From contig CAITMG010000039.1 of the NCBI GenBank assembly GCA_903893445.1, forward strand, positions 1-41,899: 41,899 bases of DNA, in the 5' to 3' direction. The first letter of the stretch is position 1, and each line of letters opens with the position of its first letter. Source of the stretch: Candidatus Uhrbacteria bacterium (GTDB lineage: Bacteria > Patescibacteriota > Patescibacteriia > 2-12-FULL-60-25). Below the pieces are notes generated by a model. That model worked only from the letters and a program-made list of their open reading frames with translations. It did not search any database and was not told the DNA's origin. Below, one piece after another: positions 27,854-35,470 of this stretch. A program made the position numbers and the translations under genes.

Positions 27854-29200
27854 CTAGACGATCAACGGAAGGTTTTCGAGCTCAAGATGCTCGCCCGTGA
27901 TGATTTGTTCGATGCGATAGGAGCCGTGTGTTGGTGCTTCGATAAATCCATTCCACGCGATGCGCGCTAAGGCGCCGGATTCGAGCCAATCAAACAGCCA
28001 TTCGTTCGTATATTTTGGATCGTTTTGTGTCACGCCACCGCCAACCGTCTTGAGCCACATGCGATTAAAATGTTCCTGCGATCCAATGGATGGCGCCATG
28101 ATGATCGGGATGCCTGCGCCGCAATAAAAGGAGAGTTCGCTGGGCTTGGTCCAGAGAATATCTGTTTTTCGGAGAATCTTGCTAAATTCCGTAAAGTACG
28201 ACGGACGATCGGCAAAATAATCCACGAACAAATTTTTGCCGAGCAATTTATGCATGCCAAGTTGTTCAATCTCAACGAGGAACGCATCCGCAATTTCTTT
28301 TTTCGTGCCAGCCGTCATTCGATAGGTGATCTCGCTCTTGAGGAGTTTTGGTTTGAGGCTCTTGAGTACATCAAGCGCGAGTTGAAATTGCGCACCAGCT
28401 CCACCGACGCTAAACGTGAGGGTGAGCGGATGTGTCGGGCGCATCGGGCACGTCCCAGATCCCAGCCAGGATTCTAAAACACGAACATACCGCGCAGCAA
28501 AAATCCCGTTTGGATCAAGGTTGCACAAGCGCGCTAACAAATCTTTTTTGATAATCAAACCTTCGGCGCCACCAACGAGCTCCTTTGGTAATGGAAAACC
28601 CGTGAGAAAAATATTTTCTGCTTTAACGCCGTAGAGTTTGAGCCGTTCAACAACGCGGCCGTTTGGCGCAAAATATTTGATGCGACTTTGTTTTGGATGT
28701 TTTGGCACCCACGCGCGGCTCATGTCCGCATCACACACAACGAGATAAATATCACCCGGATAATCAAAGGTTTCCGCCGCAAATGCTGGAATGAAAAACG
28801 TACAGATGAGCGGCTTTGGTTTTTTTGCGAGTTTGTTGATGAGGTGTCTGCAGAGTCCGAGGTTTTCAATCATCGCATACGTTTGAATGACCTGGAGACT
28901 TGGACGCGAGAGATCGCGTCGCGGATAAAAAACGGGAATCCGCTGAATGCGATCCATGACATTAAATAAAAAGTCACCAAGAACAGGAACGATCTTGAGA
29001 CGCGAAATCGTTTCGTACAGTTTGCGGCTTTCGGACCAAAGTTTTTTGTCCTTGTCCGGAATGCCAGCGTACGCGTTGGCGGTGATGATGCCGCCGGCCG
29101 CTAAATCGCGCAAACCATATGCGGCACGTTCATGGCCATAGCCCATGTTGACGGAGACGACGTACGCGCAATTGTGATGATGTCGAAGATGTTCCTCCAT
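27854..29200 (-). CDS. GT28/MGDG-synthase-like glycosyltransferase superfamily protein
   Basis: VSVNMGYGHERAAYGL N-terminal GxGH motif; FLTGFPLPKELVGG; PSELSFYCGAGIPIIMAPSIGSQEHFNRMWL. Confidence 0.6.
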   Translation of the reverse strand: MEEHLRHHHNCAYVVSVNMGYGHERAAYGLRDLAAGGIITANAYAGIPDKDKKLWSESRKLYETISRLKIVPVLGDFLFNVMDRIQRIPVFYPRRDLSRPSLQVIQTYAMIENLGLCRHLINKLAKKPKPLICTFFIPAFAAETFDYPGDIYLVVCDADMSRAWVPKHPKQSRIKYFAPNGRVVERLKLYGVKAENIFLTGFPLPKELVGGAEGLIIKKDLLARLCNLDPNGIFAARYVRVLESWLGSGTCPMRPTHPLTLTFSVGGAGAQFQLALDVLKSLKPKLLKSEITYRMTAGTKKEIADAFLVEIEQLGMHKLLGKNLFVDYFADRPSYFTEFSKILRKTDILWTKPSELSFYCGAGIPIIMAPSIGSQEHFNRMWLKTVGGGVTQNDPKYTNEWLFDWLESGALARIAWNGFIEAPTHGSYRIEQIITGEHLELENLPLIV

Positions 29201-29212
29201 GACGGAAGAATA

Positions 29213-29791
29213 TCACGATTTGCACGCCGTTTGAATGGCGGCAAGAATTTCGTTTCGACCTTCGGTGGTCTCGGCGGAATGGACAAGGATGTTTGCGCCT
29301 GGAAGTGCTTCACGAATGTTCTTGAGCGACTTTGCGCGTTCGTTGCCGGAGAGTTTGTCGATTTTATTCGCGATGATCAAAAAGGGAATGCCTTTTTCTT
29401 CCAACAGCATCAACATCTGAATATCGAGTGGTGTTGGACCAAGGCGTGAATCTACGATGACGACTGCGAGTTTTAGTCGTTCGGCGTGATCAAGGACGTC
29501 AAAGACGCGTTGTTGAAACTCGCGTTTTTCCCCGGCTGGAGCTTTGGCGTATCCATAGCCTGGGAGATCGATGAGATCAAAGGCGCGACCAAATCGAAAG
29601 AGGTTGATGAGGCGCGTTCGACCTGGGGTCGAACTTGTTCGACTGAGGCCTTTTTGACGCGCGATGGAGTTGATCAGGGATGATTTACCCACGTTTGAAC
29701 GGCCTAAAAGCGCCACTTGCGGAAACGAGCCGTGGGGGATTTGCTCTGGAATGGCAGAGCTGGTGATGAATGTGGCGGTGAGGTCGGACAT
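29213..29791 (-). CDS. engB: Ribosome biogenesis GTPase YsxC/EngB
   Basis: LLGRSNVGKSSLINSI; STPGRTRLINLF; DLPGYGYAKAP; IANKIDKL. Confidence 0.95.
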   Translation of the reverse strand: MSDLTATFITSSAIPEQIPHGSFPQVALLGRSNVGKSSLINSIARQKGLSRTSSTPGRTRLINLFRFGRAFDLIDLPGYGYAKAPAGEKREFQQRVFDVLDHAERLKLAVVIVDSRLGPTPLDIQMLMLLEEKGIPFLIIANKIDKLSGNERAKSLKNIREALPGANILVHSAETTEGRNEILAAIQTACKS

Positions 29792-29866
29792 GGGGGTAGG
29801 GTAGCATGATTGCCTTTTTCTCGGCGTTTGCTAGGCTTTAGGTATCATTTATTCACCTTTTTGTCT

Positions 29867-30616
29867 ATGTATCTGACACTTATCTTCGTGGTCGTGTTTA
29901 TTTTGTTGATCAGTCTCCGACAGGTTGATCAATATGAACGCGGCGTTAAATTTACGATGGGTCGATTCTCCGGGTTGGTGAATCCAGGTTGGCGTGTGGT
30001 GTTGCCGATTTTTCAGTCCATGCGAAAAGTGGATCTTCGATTAAAGGCCGTTGATGTGCCAGCGCAGGATGCAATTACAAAAGATAACGTGTCTGCCAAA
30101 ATCAACGCCGTGATTTATTACAAGATCGTTGATGCCGGTAAGGCGATCATCGAAGTAGAAAATGTGAACTACGCGATTTTGCAACTTGCACAAACAACGA
30201 TGCGCAATATCGTTGGTGAGGTCACGCTCGATGAGCTGTTGAGTCAGCGACAGGTGATCTCGGATAAGATTGAAAAAATTGTGGATGAAGCAACGCTCTC
30301 GTGGGGCGTGGAAGTGACTGCCGCGGAATTGAAGGATATTAACTTGCCGCCAGACATGGTGCGCACGATTGGAAAACAGGCGGAAGCTGAACGTGAACGC
30401 CGCGCCGTTATTATTACATCGGAAGGTGAAGTTGCCGCCGCGCAAAATCTTGCGCAAGCCGCATCCATTTTATCTGCCGCACCAGGCGCGTTGCATTTGC
30501 GCACATTGAATTCGATCAATGATATTTCGTCCGATCAATCTAACACCGTCGTGTTTACATTGCCGCTCGAAGTGTTGAGTGCGTTTGCCGGGTACAGCAA
30601 GAATGTGAATAAATAA
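29867..30616 (+). CDS. Slipin/stomatin family SPFH (band 7) protein
   Basis: RQVDQYERGVKFTMGRFSGLVNPGWRVVLPIFQSMRKVDLR; TTMRNIVGEVTLDELLSQR. Confidence 0.93.
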   Translation: MYLTLIFVVVFILLISLRQVDQYERGVKFTMGRFSGLVNPGWRVVLPIFQSMRKVDLRLKAVDVPAQDAITKDNVSAKINAVIYYKIVDAGKAIIEVENVNYAILQLAQTTMRNIVGEVTLDELLSQRQVISDKIEKIVDEATLSWGVEVTAAELKDINLPPDMVRTIGKQAEAERERRAVIITSEGEVAAAQNLAQAASILSAAPGALHLRTLNSINDISSDQSNTVVFTLPLEVLSAFAGYSKNVNK

Positions 30617-30642
30617 AAAAAAGACCCCGAGGAGATCGGGGT
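30612..30642 (-). terminator. Terminator of cassette D (minus strand)
   Basis: rc ACCCCGA-TCTCC-TCGGGGT-C-TTTTTTTT. Confidence 0.8.
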
Positions 30643-30648
30643 GGGGAG

Positions 30649-31158
30649 CTAGTGATCATCTCGGGCACGTTTGCCCGAGATGTTTCGTTCTGCGGAAAGC
30701 AGGAGCGTCGTGATGTAGTGACCGGTCGTTCGTCGAATGACGAGATCGCCTTCGTGATCGATCACCGCCTGCATGACGGCGTTCATGATGCTTTCGGAAT
30801 CTTCGATCGTTGCTCGTCGATCGAGTGCCGTGACATCCGTCCCCGTGTCGGAGATCTCGAGGAACGTGTATGTCCCTGGGCGTTTGATGCCCGGGAAGAA
30901 GCGGATTCCCGTTCGCACGCTGATGGTGCCGGGTTGCTCGCGCAGACAGCGAAGGCTGTAGCCGAGCAGTGCCGTTGTCGCGCGTTCGATGGTGTCGCTG
31001 TGTCCACGGAATAACGGGAGTGTGGTGCACGGTGGCGATTCGATGACGGCATGGTCGCCGACGTACGTGCGAAAGCAGCTGACGGTTTTCCTGATGAGAT
31101 CGTTGAGATCAAAGGTGCGGGGTGCGATCAGGGGTTTACGACCGCGAGCGCTGCTCAT
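30649..31158 (-). CDS. Stand-alone degenerate histidine-kinase-type ATPase domain (cassette D)
   Basis: DLNDLIRKTVSCFRTYVG..TYTFLEISDTGTDV..IMNAVMQAVIDHEGDLVIRRTTGHYITTLLL; SD GGAGG upstream of ATG at 31158. Confidence 0.7.
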   Translation of the reverse strand: MSSARGRKPLIAPRTFDLNDLIRKTVSCFRTYVGDHAVIESPPCTTLPLFRGHSDTIERATTALLGYSLRCLREQPGTISVRTGIRFFPGIKRPGTYTFLEISDTGTDVTALDRRATIEDSESIMNAVMQAVIDHEGDLVIRRTTGHYITTLLLSAERNISGKRARDDH

Positions 31159-31236
31159 CGTGAGCCTCCAAAAAGATGTTTCATTTTCCCCCAATGTGAT
31201 AACGAACAACGAAAGTATAGCAGGTGATGAAGGTGA

Positions 31237-31265
31237 TTGACAGAAGTGAGAATGAATGATATTAA
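31237..31265 (+). promoter_or_regulatory. Promoter TTGACA-17-TATTAA of cassette E
   Basis: TTGACA 31237-31242, TATTAA 31260-31265. Confidence 0.8.
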
Positions 31266-31310
31266 CCGTGAGCTCGCTGTTCACTGTTTTTTTTGTGATG
31301 GAGGAGTTTG

Positions 31311-31769
31311 ATGCTTCGATATCTGTGTCAGAACCCCAAGGGCGGCGCCATCCATCTGATGGTGTCGCAGAAGAACGTGGAGCACATCGCTCAATTCTCC
31401 TTTTGTGGATCCAACGTGACCCGCGGCGGCAACATCACACGCTTTGCTTCTCTCAACGATCTGCTGAATGACGCGATCGTTCGTCGTCAGCTCGGGCAGA
31501 TCGTGAGCGACCGGATCGAGCGCCTGAGCGACCCAACGGGGGCCGCAACCTGCACCTTCGCGTATCCCACTTTTCTGGGGTGGGACTGTACCAATCACAA
31601 CGAGCGAACGCGCACGCTGACGGTCGACGTGGTCATCGAGCCGCATCGGAATCGGTCGGACGTGCTCGTCGTTCATCTACGGAATCTCTACGCTGGCGCA
31701 CCAGCCGAGCCCACGCTCCTCGCCCTGTTTGGGTGGGCCATGGAGCCAGAGCTCGCAACGGGCACATAG
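31311..31769 (+). CDS. Hypothetical protein (cassette E)
   Basis: GGAGGAG SD; C-biased codons, no TTA/TTG; terminators downstream. Confidence 0.75.
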   Translation: MLRYLCQNPKGGAIHLMVSQKNVEHIAQFSFCGSNVTRGGNITRFASLNDLLNDAIVRRQLGQIVSDRIERLSDPTGAATCTFAYPTFLGWDCTNHNERTRTLTVDVVIEPHRNRSDVLVVHLRNLYAGAPAEPTLLALFGWAMEPELATGT

Positions 31770-31821
31770 GCCCGTTTTTCGCCCCTTTTTCCTCGCTCCG
31801 GCCTTCCACCGGAGCTTTTTT
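31758..31821 (+). terminator. Two tandem terminators, first overlapping the stop codon of cassette E
   Basis: ACGGGC-ACATAG-GCCCGT-TTTT then GCTCCGG-CCTTCCA-CCGGAGC-TTTTTT. Confidence 0.85.
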
Positions 31822-31849
31822 ATTTCCATGTGTTATACTCGCCAACGCT

Positions 31850-32203
31850 ATGCCAGAACTCCACGAAGTCCATGCCAAAATCCGCGAAGCGCGGAAGGAA
31901 AAAAAGAAGATCGGGGACGTGTTTCGCGATATGTTAGCGCAGTCAAAGCCGTATCAAGATGTGCTTGAGGAGCTGAATACGCTCAAGGCGAAAAAGAATC
32001 AGATCGAGACCGAACTCAAGAACGATTTTCAAAAAGAGCTGGAGGACATTGAAAAGATCGCGCAGAGCATGAAGGCGGATGTGGAATTGCTCAGCGACAT
32101 GGCACTCACCAAGATGATGAAAGGGGAGACGGTGGAAATTACGGATGAGAATGATGTGAAGTACGAACCGATTTTCAAAGTTTCATTTAAAAAAGCCAAT
32201 TAA
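31850..32203 (+). CDS. Coiled-coil hypothetical protein
   Basis: Charged heptad-like sequence; TATACT -10 just upstream; terminator downstream. Confidence 0.75.
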   Translation: MPELHEVHAKIREARKEKKKIGDVFRDMLAQSKPYQDVLEELNTLKAKKNQIETELKNDFQKELEDIEKIAQSMKADVELLSDMALTKMMKGETVEITDENDVKYEPIFKVSFKKAN

Positions 32204-32205
32204 AA

Positions 32206-32236
32206 AAATTCCTCCGATGTCCATCGGAGGAATTTT
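32206..32236. terminator. Bidirectional terminator
   Basis: AAATTCCTCCGATG-TC-CATCGGAGGAATTT. Confidence 0.9.
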
Positions 32237-32239
32237 TAT

Positions 32240-33574
32240 TTACCGCTGATCCGCGACAGATTTGAGATAGGTGAATGATGACGCGCTTCCGTTAAACCAG
32301 TATCGTTGCAACGTGTCTGGATGGATGTACCAGATTTTTGATTTGTCGGATTTTGTCACGAGAATTTTTCCGGCAAACGAACGGCGGAGATCGATATTTT
32401 GTTGTTTCTCTTGTCCGGGTTGTGGGATCTGTCTGAGTGTGGCATCTGTGACCGTCGTGGCGAGTCCTTTGAGGGCATTGAATGCCCATCGTGATTCCCA
32501 CATACGCAATGTTTGTTGCGTCGTTGGATCGGTGTAGGTCAAGATGTTTTGATTTGTGTTGAGAATGAGCCGTCCGGATGCATATTGAAGCGCTGTTTCT
32601 GCCGATGGTGCGCTTTGTGATGTTGCATCATTTGGTGATCTTGTGAGGATGAGGTTTGGGATCGGACTTGTTTGAAAAGTGGTGTCTTGTGGCGATTGGG
32701 TTTGTGTTGCGGGTTGATTTCCTGCGGTCACGATCGCACTGGCAATGAGATGTACATTGTCTACGACGGAGTTGGCGATGTAGTCACCAATGTCATCAGA
32801 GTGAATGGTGACAGATGCTTGGCCGTCTTGATTTGTCGTTCGCGTGTAGTGTGTGGCGGTTTGAAGGTTTTTTGACACCAAGATGACGACATCTTTGCTT
32901 GTGACCGGTGCGTTATTTGCATCTTTTAACGTCAACGTAAAAATAATATCTGATCCTGCGGTGCTGAGTTGCGGCTGTGCGGTGAGTGATGACGTGTTTT
33001 GTGAGACCGTCGTCGGAGTCGCTGGTGTCGTCGTTGTTGCAGCTGGTGGTACGACTTGTATGACAGGTGGCGTTACTGGTGTTGATGATGGTGTTGTGTT
33101 GAATGGGACGCTGGACTGTCCGTTGGATCTGCCACCGGTCACAACGGCACTGGCGATAAAATGCGCGCTGTCTGCGACGGTATTTGCAATATAGTCACCA
33201 ACTTCATCGGAAAGAATTGTGACGGTCGCCTGGCCATTTTGATCCGTTGTGCGTGCGTAGTGAACCGCGGTTTGGAGATTTTTTGAAACAAGAATGTCCA
33301 CGTTTTTCGCCATTACGGGATTCCCGGCGCCATCTTTCAATGTGAGGAGAAATGTAAACGATGTTCCGACGTTTGAAAGGTTTGGTTGTGCAATGAAGGA
33401 AGAATTTTGTTGTGAGACAGAGATGGCCGCGGCGCTCATTTCCATCAAGGATATTTTTTGAAGGGGAATGACTTGCAGGGATTGTGCATGCAAAACAGCG
33501 AACGGCTGCAACAAAAGGGGAAGTGCGGTTGCGGCTGAAATAAGGGAGCGTCGCGTGTTTTTTGAAAATGTCAT
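32240..33574 (-). CDS. Secreted protein with two tandem Ig-like repeats and C-terminal GKI-WYIHP module
   Basis: Signal peptide; repeats FTFLLTLKDGAGNPV..VDILVSKNLQTAVHYARTTDQNGQATVTILSDEVGDYIANTV (x2). Confidence 0.85.
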   Translation of the reverse strand: MTFSKNTRRSLISAATALPLLLQPFAVLHAQSLQVIPLQKISLMEMSAAAISVSQQNSSFIAQPNLSNVGTSFTFLLTLKDGAGNPVMAKNVDILVSKNLQTAVHYARTTDQNGQATVTILSDEVGDYIANTVADSAHFIASAVVTGGRSNGQSSVPFNTTPSSTPVTPPVIQVVPPAATTTTPATPTTVSQNTSSLTAQPQLSTAGSDIIFTLTLKDANNAPVTSKDVVILVSKNLQTATHYTRTTNQDGQASVTIHSDDIGDYIANSVVDNVHLIASAIVTAGNQPATQTQSPQDTTFQTSPIPNLILTRSPNDATSQSAPSAETALQYASGRLILNTNQNILTYTDPTTQQTLRMWESRWAFNALKGLATTVTDATLRQIPQPGQEKQQNIDLRRSFAGKILVTKSDKSKIWYIHPDTLQRYWFNGSASSFTYLKSVADQR

Positions 33575-33690
33575 ATTGGTATTTTGGATTGGCAAAAGTA
33601 TACCAAATTTTTGTGTTTTTCGTGCGATGCCCGCACCCATTGAAATTCTTTTGCCGTTTTGATACGCTTCCCGGCGTCAAGAAAAACTAT

Positions 33691-33764
33691 AGGGGCGTCG
33701 TATAATGGTAGTACAACGGTCTCCAAAACCGTTAGCGTGGGTTCGATTCCCCCCGCCCCTGCCA
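33691..33764 (+). tRNA. tRNA-Trp (anticodon CCA), 3' CCA encoded
   Basis: AGGGGCG/CGCCCCT; ACGGT-CTCCAAA-ACCGT; GGTTCGATTCC. Confidence 0.93.
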
Positions 33765-33766
33765 TA

Positions 33767-33796
33767 CAAAATAACCGCATACCAGCGGTTATTTTG
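33767..33796 (+). terminator. Terminator 2 nt after tRNA-Trp CCA
   Basis: CAAAATAACCGC-ATACCA-GCGGTTATTTTG. Confidence 0.85.
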
Positions 33797-33826
33797 TTTT
33801 ATGGAATTTTTTTGAAGACGTGGGAT

Positions 33827-34246
33827 CTACTTGCTCTCGACGCACGTTGTAAAGTTGTCGAGAATGGATTGCCAGCCGAGGCGTTGTTTATCGATTGAAT
33901 TGACATCTTCTGCTTCGAAGGTTTCGGTGACTTTGACTCCGTCATCTAATTTTTCGAAGTCGATTCTAACCTTCCGTCCGTCGCCGATAATGTAGGCGAT
34001 GCGTGATAGAGGAACGACCTCGGTGTAGGTTCCGCCGAAATCGAAACCAAAGCTCTTATCCTTGGCTTCCATGCGATAGTTGAAGGTACCGCCGACACGC
34101 AGATCGTTCATCGCTGAAGGGCATGCCCAATCGGCAGAGGCAAAATTCCACTGTTGGATATATTCAGGTTTGACCCAAATGTCCCAGACTTTTTCGATGG
34201 GAGCGTGAGCGATGGTTTTTATCGTAATTTGTTGGCGTGGTTCCAT
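33827..34246 (-). CDS. SRPBCC/AHSA1 domain protein
   Basis: ITIKTIAHAPIEKVWDIWVKPEYIQQWNFAS..GGTFNYRMEAKD..GWQSILDNF. Confidence 0.88.
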   Translation of the reverse strand: MEPRQQITIKTIAHAPIEKVWDIWVKPEYIQQWNFASADWACPSAMNDLRVGGTFNYRMEAKDKSFGFDFGGTYTEVVPLSRIAYIIGDGRKVRIDFEKLDDGVKVTETFEAEDVNSIDKQRLGWQSILDNFTTCVESK

Positions 34247-34282
34247 AGAATGTGAATATATTTTATTGTGCGCCTTTCAATA

Positions 34283-34309
34283 AAAATCCCGCATACATAG
34301 CGGGATTTT
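34283..34309. terminator. Bidirectional terminator
   Basis: AAAATCCCGC..GCGGGATTTT. Confidence 0.85.
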
Positions 34310-34312
34310 TTC

Positions 34313-34375
34313 TTATTTCTTTTTCTGTTTCGGTTTCTTTACGTTTTTCTTTTGAGCGTTGTTTCCTTTGGCCAT
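34313..34375 (-). CDS. 20-aa basic micropeptide MAKGNNAQKKNVKKPKQKKK
   Basis: Complete ATG-to-TAA ORF ending at a terminator; below ORF-track cutoff. Confidence 0.5.
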   Translation of the reverse strand: MAKGNNAQKKNVKKPKQKKK

Positions 34376-34440
34376 AGCAATATGAGTTAAATAATCTCTT
34401 TTGAAGTATAGCACGGGACTCCTTTTGAGGTTATTTTCTT

Positions 34441-34872
34441 TTATGCAAAAGTCAGTCCTGAGACTTCAACTGCTGGATAGGGTTCTTGATATGTTTCACC
34501 ACGAGCGCCGTAATACGTCACCGTGCGTGTGAAAAAATCGACTATGTATTGAATGATCCCGGCGTTCCATGAGGCCGTGAGAAACTCGGGGAATGTGCTA
34601 TTTCCTGCCTGGTCATGACGAAGCGCCGTTACAAGGGCGTCTTTATCGAAGGGGAGGACGTCTGCACTGCCGGTGACGAGTGGCGTTCCTTGAAAAACGA
34701 CGGCTCCTTCATCCATCACGTAGATACTTTGTGCGGATGGGAGTGACCAGATGTTTTTTTGGACTCCTGCCAGTCGGAGGCATTCGGCGAAAAATGGAAA
34801 ACCGCCTATGTGTGGCCGGTTGGAGATGGCGTATTCCTGCGCAATGCGAAGTTTCTCTTGTGCGGTTTTCAT
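34441..34872 (-). CDS. DUF1398-like protein
   Basis: YIVDFFTRTVTYYGARGETYQEPYPAVEV. Confidence 0.55.
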   Translation of the reverse strand: MKTAQEKLRIAQEYAISNRPHIGGFPFFAECLRLAGVQKNIWSLPSAQSIYVMDEGAVVFQGTPLVTGSADVLPFDKDALVTALRHDQAGNSTFPEFLTASWNAGIIQYIVDFFTRTVTYYGARGETYQEPYPAVEVSGLTFA

Positions 34873-34962
34873 AAGGACAATTTAACATGGCGCTCGTTGG
34901 TGAGCTAGATGGTTTTTTGTTGAATGTTGCTCAATATCTCCTCATCCTGCTACAGTGGATTT

Positions 34963-35286
34963 ATGAAAAGTGCCATTCTCAAATACGCCGGACTCAACGC
35001 ATTGGGCACGGTGCTCTATATTAGTTTGGTGGCGTCGTTGTTTTTCTATGCCCCAGTGATTTTTGGGTCAACGGGGAAAGATACGGTGCTTATTCCGATT
35101 GCGATGCTGTCTCTGTTTGTGCTTTCGGCATCGGTAACAGGGATGTTGGTTTTAGGTCGACCGATCCTTTGGTATCTGGATGGAAAGAAAAAAGAAGCTG
35201 TTTCGTTGTTGGTTATGACAGTTGCTGTATTGTTTCTTTTAACGTGTATTGCATTTGTCTGTTTGTTTCTACGAAGATCATCGTGA
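34963..35286 (+). CDS. Small three-TM membrane protein
   Basis: MKSAILKYAGLNALGTVLYISLVASLFFY.. hydrophobic segments. Confidence 0.6.
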   Translation: MKSAILKYAGLNALGTVLYISLVASLFFYAPVIFGSTGKDTVLIPIAMLSLFVLSASVTGMLVLGRPILWYLDGKKKEAVSLLVMTVAVLFLLTCIAFVCLFLRRSS

Positions 35287-35470
35287 CGGTGCATTTTTGA
35301 ACAACGTATATTTACAAAAAAAGCCGCGTTCTAACGTGGTTTTTTTGTTGTTAAACTTTTTTGATTCAATTAAAAAACGAAACGTCCAATCAATGTGTGC
35401 TATCCTGGCTGTAATAAAGCCGCTCGTCTGTTGTGAAGACGATGTTTCTTGAATCCAATTTTCTCTGAGT

